Part shown: positions 7,830 to 14,595 of the stretch, piece after piece
Numbering within the stretch: position 1 is the stretch's first letter
Layout of the letters: the number at the start of each line of letters is the position of its first letter
Origin: an uncultured Succinivibrio sp.
GTDB lineage: Bacteria; Pseudomonadota; Gammaproteobacteria; Enterobacterales; Succinivibrionaceae
Assembly (NCBI GenBank): GCA_900754255.1
Contig: CAAECI010000039.1
Coordinates: forward strand, 1 to 26,382
Length of the DNA stretch: 26,382 bases
Reading direction: 5' to 3'
Program-made: the position numbers and the translations under genes
The notes under the pieces: generated by a model
Database searches by the model: none
Told to the model about the DNA's origin: nothing
The model's input: only the letters and a program-made list of their open reading frames with translations

Positions 7830-7853
7830 CTCCTGTATAAATCTGACGAAAAA

Positions 7854-8792
7854 TCAGTTAAGTGCTTCTTTGAGCACTAGGATGTTGCTTTGATAGAGAT
7901 CCGCAAGTGAAACGTGGGAGGCCAATTGCTCGACGCTCACGTTGTGACCTGAATTCATGATCGCAATTTTGACCCCGTTGGCGGCTTCGGAAACAGCCTG
8001 TGCAGGAGCGATGCTTGTGAGCTCTATCTTCAGGATCACCTTCTTATGCAGTTCCTTTACCTTGTTGACTAGGAAGGACAGGGTGGCGGGACTTACCTCA
8101 GAGTCATCGGAGCACCCCTTGAAGGCGGCAAAGTATGTAAGGCCGTAGTCGTTGCAGAAATAACGGAAGGGAAAACGATCGGCAAAGATCAAGGTCTTAC
8201 TTTTGCTCTCTGCCACCACCTGTCTGAAGGCTTTGTCGAGCTCAACAAAACGGGTGACATAATCGGCACAGTTTTTCTTGTAGTACTCGGCATTTTTAGG
8301 ATCAAGCGCAATTATCCTTGCACATAAAGAGTTTAAAAGCTTGATGTCGTTCTTAGGTGAGGTGAAGACGTGCTCATCGAATTCGACTTCATGATCATCG
8401 TGATCCCCGTCTTTCTGCTTCTGCATACCGGGAACCTCCTCTTCCGTAAGCAACGGCAGCTCCTTGATAAAGGCAAAGCTGTTGACGGAAGGATAGTCTT
8501 CCAGCAAGTCCTCGATCCAGTCATCATTTTCACCTCCGTTGTATACAAAAAGATCCGATTTCTGTACGGCGATGATGTCCTGAGGAGTGGGTTCAAAGGA
8601 ATGGGCATCAGCACCGGGCTTTAAAAGCATATGTACGGAGGCTTTATCTCCGGTGATATGAGAAACGAGATCGTATTGCGGGAAGGAAGTGACGATCACC
8701 GAAAGCTCGCGGGCAAGCACTGATGAAGAAAAAACGGCAACTACAGCCAATACGGACAGCAAACAAGCGGTCCTCATTAATTTAAGGAACAT
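7854..8792 (-). CDS. znuA: Zinc-binding lipoprotein/periplasmic protein ZnuA (Firmicutes-like type)
   Basis: Cluster A-I substrate-binding protein that captures Zn2+ (or Mn2+) for ZnuBC, 312 residues. A signal peptide ends near S-S-V-L-A-R and has no lipobox Cys, so the protein is soluble and periplasmic. Metal-site motifs: His64 in A-D-A-H-S-F-E-P-T-P, and His141 in D-E-H-V-F-T-S-P-K-N after a short acidic/His loop (D-G-D-H-D-D-H-E). In place of the usual third His region it has F-A-D-R-F-P-F-R-Y-F-C-N-D-Y-G-L and later F-K-G-C-S-D-D-S-E. That pattern I associate with zinc-binding proteins of Clostridia rather than enterobacterial ZnuA. It is first or second gene of a leftward operon. Transfer from Firmicutes is a reasonable inference. 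Confidence 0.88.
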   Translation of the reverse strand: MFLKLMRTACLLSVLAVVAVFSSSVLARELSVIVTSFPQYDLVSHITGDKASVHMLLKPGADAHSFEPTPQDIIAVQKSDLFVYNGGENDDWIEDLLEDYPSVNSFAFIKELPLLTEEEVPGMQKQKDGDHDDHEVEFDEHVFTSPKNDIKLLNSLCARIIALDPKNAEYYKKNCADYVTRFVELDKAFRQVVAESKSKTLIFADRFPFRYFCNDYGLTYFAAFKGCSDDSEVSPATLSFLVNKVKELHKKVILKIELTSIAPAQAVSEAANGVKIAIMNSGHNVSVEQLASHVSLADLYQSNILVLKEALN

Positions 8793-8845
8793 ACTATAAA
8801 CCTCGTAGTTAAAAAATAAAGAAACATAGATAGGCTGAAGCGCAT

Positions 8846-9199
8846 CTATTCGGATTTTTTAACCCTTTGGCTTACGGGAGTGCTCCTAACTAAAATTAAT
8901 GTATAAAAAACACCTGCGCATATTAAAGGCAGGATCGCCGCTTCCGCAGCCTGTAGGGCTGCAGGTGGCAGAGCATGCGGTTGCTCGGCGGAGGCATGTA
9001 AAATCTGACAAATTTGACAGTCGGCAGGGGTGTCGCAATGATGAGATCCGAAATATTCGCCGTATAGAGAGTACACAAAACCTGCAAGCACCAGATACAG
9101 TGTTGCAATATAAACGGGTACTTTCTTTTTAAGGCGGTCTGATAACATCATCATTTTTTGGCGGATCTGTAGCCCATGTACGAGCTTTTTGAGCGCCAT
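8846..9199 (-). CDS. Small membrane protein with Cys/His metal-binding loop
   Basis: A 117-residue protein with two predicted membrane helices (about residues 27-48 and 87-104). Between them is a loop H-H-C-D-T-P-A-D-C-Q-I-C-Q-I-L-H that contains three Cys and three His within 16 residues. It is the first gene of the znuA-C-B operon, 53 bp ahead of znuA. I recall similar short proteins (H-x-C-x-x-x-x-C-x-I-C type loops) beside zinc importers of Firmicutes, with no firm function. An extracytoplasmic metal chaperone or sensor role is inference. No clear ribosome binding site precedes the ATG at 9199, and a start at the Met cluster 15-17 codons later is possible. Confidence 0.65.
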   Translation of the reverse strand: MALKKLVHGLQIRQKMMMLSDRLKKKVPVYIATLYLVLAGFVYSLYGEYFGSHHCDTPADCQICQILHASAEQPHALPPAALQAAEAAILPLICAGVFYTLILVRSTPVSQRVKKSE

Positions 9200-9275
9200 G
9201 TAAAGTTTTGTCTTTGATTAAGTTGCTTTGGATATTATCACAGCGATCAATCTCTTGATCACAAAATTTATAATT

Positions 9276-9292
9276 AATTATTAGTAATAATT
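9276..9292 (-). promoter_or_regulatory. Operator-like palindrome upstream of the zinc operon
   Basis: Perfect 8-1-8 palindrome AATTATTAGTAATAATT, about 77 bp before the first gene of the operon. TTAGTAAT followed by ATT is also found in the rubrerythrin operator (5753-5764), so one Fur-family regulator might act on both. It is AT-rich, so chance palindromes are possible. Confidence 0.4.
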
Positions 9293-9340
9293 CCTTTTAT
9301 CAGAAAGGGACACTGTATAAAAGGTGAGGAATAAGGAAAT

Positions 9341-9368
9341 AAAAATAATCCCCCCGAGCTTCGGGGGG
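9341..9368 (-). terminator. Rho-independent terminator of fabA
   Basis: An 8-bp perfect stem CCCCCCGA / TCGGGGGG with loop GCT (9350-9368). On the minus strand it is followed by ATTATTTTTATTT. It lies 22 bp after the fabA stop. Confidence 0.85.
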
Positions 9369-9390
9369 AAAAAAATGGGAAAAATTTTTG

Positions 9391-9921
9391 TTACTTACTC
9401 TCGGGAGGCACCAGACCCACCTGCAGATCCTCTGCAGTGTAGATGTGCTTGCCGTCGACGAAGACCTTACCGTCGGCAATACCCATGATGAGCTTACCGC
9501 GTTCGATGACGCGTTTTAAATCTATCTGATAGGTTACGAGCTTGGCATCGTCCAAAACCTCGCCCTTGAATTTAACCTTGTTCACGCCCAAGGCACGTCC
9601 CTTACCAGGACCCCCGCGCCAGCCTAAGAAGAAACCGACGAGCTGCCACATGGCATCTAAGCCGAGACAGCCAGGCATGACCGGATCACCCGGGAAATGG
9701 CATTTAAAAAACCATAGATCGGGGTTGATGTCCATTTCGGCACGTACGTAGCCCAAATTATGCTCGCCACCTTCGTTTTGAATGTCGGTGATGCGATCGA
9801 ACATCAGCATGTTGGGGGCGGGTAACTGGCTGTTGCCCTTGCCGAAGAGCTCGCCGCGGCTACAGGATAAAAGAGCCTCTTTATCAAAGGAATGGATCCC
9901 ACGTTCAAGCAATGATGCCAT
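9391..9921 (-). CDS. fabA: 3-hydroxydecanoyl-ACP dehydratase/isomerase FabA
   Basis: Introduces the cis double bond of unsaturated fatty acids by dehydrating 3-hydroxydecanoyl-ACP and isomerising the product. The protein has 176 residues, near E. coli FabA (172). The catalytic pair is His75 in F-K-C-H-F-P-G-D-P-V-M-P-G and Asp89 in C-L-G-L-D-A-M-W. The N-terminal block R-G-E-L-F-G-K-G-N-S-Q-L-P-A-P-N-M-L-M and the V-G-F-F-L-G-W segment are near-identical to the family. An AAGGAG site precedes the ATG. It is monocistronic with its own terminator. FabA, as opposed to FabZ or FabM, supports a gammaproteobacterial host. Confidence 0.97.
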   Translation of the reverse strand: MASLLERGIHSFDKEALLSCSRGELFGKGNSQLPAPNMLMFDRITDIQNEGGEHNLGYVRAEMDINPDLWFFKCHFPGDPVMPGCLGLDAMWQLVGFFLGWRGGPGKGRALGVNKVKFKGEVLDDAKLVTYQIDLKRVIERGKLIMGIADGKVFVDGKHIYTAEDLQVGLVPPESK

Positions 9922-10023
9922 GTGTGCTCCTTAAAAAATTTTGTTATCGAATTGATCTTGGCACGTTTTTACGTGTCCTACAGGCTTATACTCGGGACCT
10001 TCCCCCGAGATAAGAAAAATATT

Positions 10024-10665
10024 TCAACGCGCCCCGAAAATAACGATGGTTTTGCCGTGCGCGGTGATGAGATGATCCTCTTCCATCATCTTTAAGATCC
10101 TGCCTACGGTCTCGCGTGAGCAACCGACGATCTGACCTATTTCCTGACGGGTGATTTTGATCTGCATACCGTCGGGATGAGTCATGGCCTCGGGCTGATG
10201 CGCAAGATTCATAAGAGTATTGGCAATACGCCCTTGAACGTCCATAAATGCAAGATTGCCCACCTTGCTTGAGGTTTGCTGCAGGCGGTGCGAAAGCTGG
10301 GAGGCAAGGCGCATCAGGATCTCAGGGTTGACCTGTACGAGCTGGCGGAACTTGCTGTAGGATACCTCTGCAATTTCGCAGGCGGTCTTGGCTTTGACGA
10401 AGGCGGTACGGGTAGGAACGGGGCTTTGATCGAAAAGTCCTACCTCACCGATGAAGTCGCCCTGATTCAAATAGGTTAGGATCATCTCGCGACCGTCAGT
10501 ATCCTTAATTAACACCACCACGGAGCCCTTGGCTATATAGTAGAGGGTTTCGGCCTTCTCACCGGCATGTATGATGGTGGATTTTGCCGAGTGCTTGTGA
10601 ATGTGGCACTGGCTTAAAAACCAAGTAATTGTAGTATCCTGCTGAGGTTTTAAAATCGATGGCAT
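10024..10665 (-). CDS. crp: cAMP receptor protein CRP
   Basis: Global regulator that binds cAMP and then DNA sites like TGTGA-N6-TCACA. The protein has 213 residues. N-terminal cyclic-nucleotide domain: G-E-K-A-E-T-L-Y-Y-I-A-K-G-S-V and Y-L-N-Q-G-D-F-I-G-E. The dimer helix with Thr131-Ser132 (cAMP contacts T127/S128 in E. coli) is kept. The winged-helix recognition segment at 173-190 (R-Q-E-I-G-Q-I-V-G-C-S-R-E-T-V-G-R-I) is identical to E. coli over these residues, so DNA specificity should be the same. Odd point: the phosphate-binding cassette between G-E-V-G-L-F and A-F-V-K-A-K is two residues longer than in E. coli and ends R86-T87 in place of R82-S83. Confidence 0.96.
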   Translation of the reverse strand: MPSILKPQQDTTITWFLSQCHIHKHSAKSTIIHAGEKAETLYYIAKGSVVVLIKDTDGREMILTYLNQGDFIGEVGLFDQSPVPTRTAFVKAKTACEIAEVSYSKFRQLVQVNPEILMRLASQLSHRLQQTSSKVGNLAFMDVQGRIANTLMNLAHQPEAMTHPDGMQIKITRQEIGQIVGCSRETVGRILKMMEEDHLITAHGKTIVIFGAR

Positions 10666-10845
10666 GGCAACTTTTCGGAAAATTAATCTAATGTTTGTCT
10701 AACGCGCAATAATATCAGAAATATCAGCACTTGAAGCATTTGCTGAGCATATTTCCCATCTTATCATCTGTTCTTAGGCTAAATGCCCACCGATCTCATA
10801 CTGCATAGATGCACAAATAAGCCTTTGAAGTCGTATCCTGTGTAT

Positions 10846-10866
10846 TTTCAGTGCTTGGCACTGAAA
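10846..10866 (+). promoter_or_regulatory. 9-3-9 palindromic operator before the Fe-S scaffold/GGGtGRT operon
   Basis: Perfect inverted repeat TTTCAGTGC, 3 nt, GCACTGAAA, ending 17 bp before a consensus TATAAT at 10884-10889. It therefore covers the -35 position, where only CTGAAA is found, as expected for an activator site or a repressor covering the promoter. It does not match the IscR, Fur or CRP consensus as I know them. Confidence 0.6.
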
Positions 10867-10883
10867 TGGAGAGGGTTTTGTAA

Positions 10884-10915
10884 TATAATTCTCCTGATTT
10901 CCGTAACGCGGAAAT
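10884..10915 (+). promoter_or_regulatory. -10 element and 5' leader hairpin of the scaffold/GGGtGRT operon
   Basis: TATAAT at 10884-10889 is a perfect -10 box. Just after the expected transcription start, a 7-bp stem ATTTCCG / CGGAAAT with a 5-nt loop (10897-10915) would lie at the very 5' end of the mRNA, about 36 nt before the start codon. A 5' stem-loop like this can stabilise an abundant transcript. No U-run follows, so it is not a terminator. Confidence 0.55.
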
Positions 10916-10950
10916 TGAGATTTCTCTTTAACTATTACTAGGTACCATCA

Positions 10951-11649
10951 ATGATCTATTCAAAAGAAGTAGAGGGCATGTGTCCTGTTGCCAAGGGCGC
11001 GTACCATGGTCCTGCCCCCATTCCCGAAGAGGGCAAATGGGTTCAGGCTAAGGAAATCAAGGATATCAGCGGTCTGACTCACGGTGTGGGTTGGTGTGCT
11101 CCTCAGCAGGGCGCCTGCAAGATGACCCTGAACGTCAAGGACGGCATCATTCAGGAAGCCTTGGTTGAGACCATCGGCTGCTCCGGTATGACTCACTCTG
11201 CCGCCATGGCTTCCGAGATCCTGATCGGCAAGACCCTGCTTGAGGGCCTCAACACCGATTTGGTGTGCGATGCCATCAACACCGCCTATCGTGAGCTCTT
11301 CCTCCAGATCGTTTACGGTCGTACTCAGACCGCATTCTCCGACGACGGTCTGCCCGTCGGCGCTTCTCTTGAGGATCTGGGCAAGAACCTGCGTTCACAG
11401 GTCGGCACCATGTTCGCCACCGCCGCCAAAGGCCCTCGTTACCTCGAGATGGCCGAAGGCTATGTCACCCGCGTTGCTCTGAACAAGGAAAACGAAATCA
11501 TAGGCTATGAGTTCGTCAACTTGGGCAAGCTGATGGCTGCTCTGAAGGACAATCCGGACGTCAAGGCCAGCGAGATCGTTGAGAAGCTCAAGGGCCACTA
11601 CGGTCAGTGGGATACTGCTGCCAAGTATATTGATCCGAGAAAAGAGTAA
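10951..11649 (+). CDS. Iron-sulfur cluster assembly scaffold-like protein (partner of GGGtGRT protein)
   Basis: A 232-residue NifU-N-like protein. The core block reads W-C-A-P-Q-Q-G-A-C-K-M-T-L-N-V-K-D-G-I-I-Q-E-A and V-E-T-I-G-C-S-G-M-T-H-S-A-A-M-A-S-E-I-L, like the G-C-x-x motif of IscU/NifU-N. Cysteines at 11, 49, 56, 77 and 106 could bind a cluster. This family is annotated as an Fe-S scaffold and is nearly always followed by a GGGtGRT protein, as here (11 bp gap). Its true role is not established. Codon use is strongly biased to the C-ending codons of highly expressed genes, and it has a dedicated strong promoter, so the product is probably abundant. Confidence 0.85.
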   Translation: MIYSKEVEGMCPVAKGAYHGPAPIPEEGKWVQAKEIKDISGLTHGVGWCAPQQGACKMTLNVKDGIIQEALVETIGCSGMTHSAAMASEILIGKTLLEGLNTDLVCDAINTAYRELFLQIVYGRTQTAFSDDGLPVGASLEDLGKNLRSQVGTMFATAAKGPRYLEMAEGYVTRVALNKENEIIGYEFVNLGKLMAALKDNPDVKASEIVEKLKGHYGQWDTAAKYIDPRKE

Positions 11650-11660
11650 GAGGCGAAATC

Positions 11661-12662
11661 ATGGCATTATTTGAAAGTTATGAGCGCCGTATTGATCAGA
11701 TCAACAAAGTGATCGCAGAGTACGGCTTCAAATCAGTTGAAGAGTGCAAGGAGTATTGCGCTTCCTTTGGTCTTGATCCTTATAAGACCGTCAAAGAAAT
11801 TCAGGGCATTGCCTTTGAAAACGCCGGCTGGGCTTACACCGTCGGTGCCGCCATTGCCTTGAAGAAAGGCTGCAAGGAGGCCGACAAGGCCGCCGAGGCC
11901 ATCGGTATCGGCCTGCAGTCCTTCTGCATCCCGGGCTCAGTTGCCGATCAGCGTAAGGTCGGCTTGGGTCACGGCAATTTGGGCGGCATGTTGCTGCGCG
12001 ATGAGACCAAGTGCTTCTGCTTCTTGGCAGGTCACGAATCCTTTGCCGCTGCCGAAGGCGCCATCGGTATCGTACGTAACGCCAACAAAGCCCGTAAGGT
12101 TCCCCTGCGTGTGATCTTAAACGGTCTCGGTAAGGACGCCGCTCAGATCATCTCCCGTATCAACGGCTTTACCTATGTACAGACCAAGTATGATTACTAC
12201 ACCGGTGCTTTGAACATCGTCAAGGAGATCAAGTACTCCGATTCCGAGCGCGCCGCCGTGCGTTGCTACGGTGCCGACGACGTTCGTGAGGGCGTAGCCA
12301 TCATGCATCACGAGGGTGTAGACGTTTCCATTACCGGTAACTCCACCAACCCGACCCGCTTCCAGCATCCCGTTGCCGGCACTTATAAGAAAGAGTGCAT
12401 TGAGCAGGGCAAGAAGTATTTCTCCGTAGCTTCAGGCGGCGGTACCGGTCGTACCCTGCATCCTGACAACATGGCCGCCGGTCCTGCCTCCTACGGTATG
12501 ACCGATACCATGGGTCGTATGCACTCCGATGCTCAGTTTGCAGGCTCCTCCTCCGTTCCTGCTCACGTAGAAATGATGGGCTTCATGGGTATGGGCAACA
12601 ACCCTATGGTCGGTGCTACCGTAGCCATTGCCGTACAGGTATCTCAGGCTCTTAATAAGTAA
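11661..12662 (+). CDS. GGGtGRT protein
   Basis: A 333-residue protein of the family named after its own signature, seen here as S-V-A-S-G-G-G-T-G-R-T-L-H-P-D-N at about residues 255-270. Other glycine-rich blocks, such as G-L-G-H-G-N-L-G-G-M (101-110), suggest nucleotide or cofactor binding. Several cysteines (29, 33, 71, 89, 118, 120) could ligate metal. It forms an operon with the scaffold-like gene. The pair is widespread in strict anaerobes (Clostridia, Fusobacteria, Bacteroidetes) and uncommon in gammaproteobacteria, as far as I recall. The biochemical function is unknown; family membership is certain from the signature. Confidence 0.93.
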   Translation: MALFESYERRIDQINKVIAEYGFKSVEECKEYCASFGLDPYKTVKEIQGIAFENAGWAYTVGAAIALKKGCKEADKAAEAIGIGLQSFCIPGSVADQRKVGLGHGNLGGMLLRDETKCFCFLAGHESFAAAEGAIGIVRNANKARKVPLRVILNGLGKDAAQIISRINGFTYVQTKYDYYTGALNIVKEIKYSDSERAAVRCYGADDVREGVAIMHHEGVDVSITGNSTNPTRFQHPVAGTYKKECIEQGKKYFSVASGGGTGRTLHPDNMAAGPASYGMTDTMGRMHSDAQFAGSSSVPAHVEMMGFMGMGNNPMVGATVAIAVQVSQALNK

Positions 12663-12686
12663 TTATTAGGCTTGAAATATAAAAGA

Positions 12687-12713
12687 AAGGCGGGTTTATC
12701 CCGCCTTCTTTCT
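12687..12713 (+). terminator. Rho-independent terminator after the GGGtGRT gene
   Basis: An 8-bp stem AAGGCGGG / CCCGCCTT with a 5-nt loop is followed by CTTTCTCTCTTT, 24 bp after the stop codon. Confidence 0.8.
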
Positions 12714-12751
12714 CTCTTTGAGATCCTGATCTAAGCTTAATTTCCGTACCT

Positions 12752-13066
12752 TTACCACATGCCCGGAAAGTCGCTGACCTCCTCCACCTTAAGATCAGCA
12801 CCGTACTCCACCACCTGCACCTTAAAATCAGGGAATACATCTACGATCTGCCACTCTCCGCACGAATCGGCAAAGGCGTCGACGAATTTAACCTTGATAT
12901 CTCCGAGCGTATCCACCATTTGGATCTTAATGTCAGGGAAGACATCGACAAACTGTACCTTTCCGTAGAGCGGAATACCCTTGAAGCTACAGTCGGATTG
13001 TGCAAGCGTAGCAAAACTTAAGCCTAGTAAAGCCATACCGGCAAGTTTAATCAATGTTTTTTGCAT
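12752..13066 (-). CDS. Small exported protein built from ~11-residue beta repeats
   Basis: A 104-residue protein with a signal peptide (M-Q-K-T-L-I-K-L then a hydrophobic core ending A-T-L-A-Q-S). The mature chain is nearly all tandem ~11-residue units of the form K-V-x-x-V-D-x-F-x-D: G-K-V-Q-F-V-D-V-F-P-D, I-K-I-Q-M-V-D-T-L-G-D, I-K-V-K-F-V-D-A-F-A-D, W-Q-I-V-D-V-F-P-D, F-K-V-Q-V-V-E-Y-G-A-D, L-K-V-E-E-V-S-D-F-P-G. Alternating hydrophobic residues predict short beta strands, perhaps a small solenoid. Two Cys (C-S-F-K-G at the mature N-terminus and S-C-G-E-W mid-protein) may pair. An upstream ATG at 13078 adds M-D-A-F; the later ATG gives the more usual signal peptide. Function unknown; DUF6150 is a possible relative, but I am unsure. 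Confidence 0.65.
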   Translation of the reverse strand: MQKTLIKLAGMALLGLSFATLAQSDCSFKGIPLYGKVQFVDVFPDIKIQMVDTLGDIKVKFVDAFADSCGEWQIVDVFPDFKVQVVEYGADLKVEEVSDFPGMW

Positions 13067-13112
13067 AAAAGCGTCCATTTAATAAAATCAAAATCGTGAT
13101 CTTAATTGAAAA

Positions 13113-14423
13113 TTAATTACGATTATTATTATTATGCGCTTTTTGCTTAAGCTCGGCGGCGGTTTGTGCCTTGATCTTGGCAATATATTCGTCGGCGCTC
13201 TTTTGCGATCCCTCATTATTTTGGTTGAGATCGCTAAAGAGCAGCTTTTTGCCGCGTGTTACCACCAAGAGCCCCGCCAAGAGCATAATAAGCCCGCTTG
13301 TAAAGAAGACAAGGCGTGGCGTAAAGAGCGTGGCACTTACTCCGCCTAAAACCGGCCCCACGGCTCCGCCCACTTGCTGTGCGGCAAAGAATAAGGAAAA
13401 ACTCTCGCCGCGGCGATTGGGCGGAGTTAAGAGCACCAGGAGAGAATTGGCCGAGGGAAAGATCCCTGAGAAGCCAAGACCGAGTACAAACTGCATGGAG
13501 GCAAAGAGTATGAGATCGTCAGGCAGGCCCTGAATAATGGAGATCACTCCGGCTGCAAACAGCGATATGAACAAGGTTTTGAAAAAACCGTGTTTTTGGC
13601 CCTGTCGTCCCCATATGGGCGCAGCGATGGCACCTGCGATGCCTCCTAGGGAGAAGACCGCGCCTGATATAAGCATGAGTCTGTCACCCTCGGTTCCCTC
13701 AAAATGGGAAATATAGGTGGTCATCACGGGCTGTACCTGCTGAATGACCATCATAATGAGACAGGCTACGGCCAATAAAATGAGTACGCCCTTGTTTTTC
13801 ATGAGTGAGGGCGGCTTGATCCGCGGGGCATCCTTTGAGGGAGATGGGATCTTGTCGCGCGGCGGCTCCTTAATGAAAAAGATGGTGAGCAGTGTTATAA
13901 GGGAAAGACCAGCGGCCGATACGAAAAATGAATTGCGCATGCCGAAGGCCGCCGCCAGAATACCGCCTAACAAAGGACCTACGATACCGCCGCATATATT
14001 GGCCGATTGCATAAGTCCCATGGAGATCCCGAGCTTGTTTTTGGGAACATAGGCCGAAAGCATGGCCAGGCAGGCCGGCCACAGTCCTGCGGCAAAGCCC
14101 TGCAGGGCACGCATAAAGAAAAGCTGCCAGGGGGTTTCGACTATTCCGCCTATGAAATAGCAGATGATGAGCAGGAAGGAGGAGCGCAGCATCATGAGCT
14201 TGCGTCCGGTGCGATCGGCAAGCTTGCCCCACAGAGGGGAAACGAAAGCGGAAATGGCAAAGGTGATGGCGAATATCAGTCCCGACCACATATTTACGTC
14301 GGAGGGGGAGGCCCCGAGCTCACGCACCAAATATACCGGTAAAAAAGGTATGAGCAGGGTGTATGAGGAGGACATGAGGAGAGCAAAAAAGACTAAAAGC
14401 CCCAGACAAAGCTTCCAATTCAT
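13113..14423 (-). CDS. mdtG: MFS drug efflux transporter, MdtG-like
   Basis: A 12-helix major facilitator of 436 residues. It follows E. coli MdtG closely at the N-terminus: M-N-W-K-L, then L-I-P-F-L-P-V-Y-L-V-R-E-L-G, N-M-W-S-G-L-I-F-A-I-T-F, and the MFS motif A segment G-K-L-A-D-R-T-G-R-K-L-M-M-L-R-S. MdtG exports fosfomycin and other drugs in E. coli. The substrate here is not known. The frame reaches a GTG at 14432. The ATG at 14423 is preferred because GAGGTG sits 6 nt ahead. The C-terminal tail is rich in Lys/Gln/Asn and has a poly-Asn end. A hairpin with a U-run lies directly upstream. Confidence 0.85.
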   Translation of the reverse strand: MNWKLCLGLLVFFALLMSSSYTLLIPFLPVYLVRELGASPSDVNMWSGLIFAITFAISAFVSPLWGKLADRTGRKLMMLRSSFLLIICYFIGGIVETPWQLFFMRALQGFAAGLWPACLAMLSAYVPKNKLGISMGLMQSANICGGIVGPLLGGILAAAFGMRNSFFVSAAGLSLITLLTIFFIKEPPRDKIPSPSKDAPRIKPPSLMKNKGVLILLAVACLIMMVIQQVQPVMTTYISHFEGTEGDRLMLISGAVFSLGGIAGAIAAPIWGRQGQKHGFFKTLFISLFAAGVISIIQGLPDDLILFASMQFVLGLGFSGIFPSANSLLVLLTPPNRRGESFSLFFAAQQVGGAVGPVLGGVSATLFTPRLVFFTSGLIMLLAGLLVVTRGKKLLFSDLNQNNEGSQKSADEYIAKIKAQTAAELKQKAHNNNNRN

Positions 14424-14436
14424 AGCGATCACCTCG

Positions 14437-14462
14437 AAAAAAAAACCGTCGACGACGGTTTT
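14437..14462 (-). terminator. Terminator-like hairpin in the leader of the mdtG-like gene
   Basis: A 9-bp perfect stem AAAACCGTC / GACGGTTTT with a 3-nt loop, followed on the minus strand by a nine-T run (14437-14445), ends only a few bases before the GAGGTG ribosome binding site. It is either a second terminator behind panF or a stem-loop at the 5' end of the efflux-pump mRNA. Confidence 0.7.
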
Positions 14463-14466
14463 ATCT

Positions 14467-14496
14467 AATTTATTAGAAAGCTTGATTTAATGTCAA
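14467..14496 (-). promoter_or_regulatory. Candidate promoter for the mdtG-like gene
   Basis: On the minus strand, TTGACA at 14496-14491 is a perfect -35 and TAAATT at 14472-14467 is a moderate -10, with an 18-bp spacer. Transcription would start near 14460, that is, at the first bases of the hairpin at 14462-14437. Confidence 0.5.
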
Positions 14497-14537
14497 GTAA
14501 GAGTGAGAAAATGAATCTTAAGCACCCTTTTAGTGAT

Positions 14538-14569
14538 CAAAAATCCTCTCCTTAATTGAAGGAGAGGAT
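14538..14569 (-). terminator. Rho-independent terminator of yhdT-panF
   Basis: An 11-bp stem ATCCTCTCCTT / AAGGAGAGGAT with loop AATTG (14543-14569), followed on the minus strand by TTTTTGATC. It lies 26 bp after the panF stop. Confidence 0.85.
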
Positions 14570-14595
14570 GCACTAATTTACAGCTTTACAGCAGA

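Noticed and set aside
9960..9978. Imperfect inverted repeat (GGCACGT / ACGTGTCC) about 40 bp before fabA
   Set aside because: It could be a fatty-acid regulator site, but the arms mismatch and it does not fit the FabR or FadR consensus well enough.
9991..10009. Hairpin CTCGGG / CCCGAG after crp
   Set aside because: Six base pairs and no U-run on the minus strand; not enough to call a terminator.
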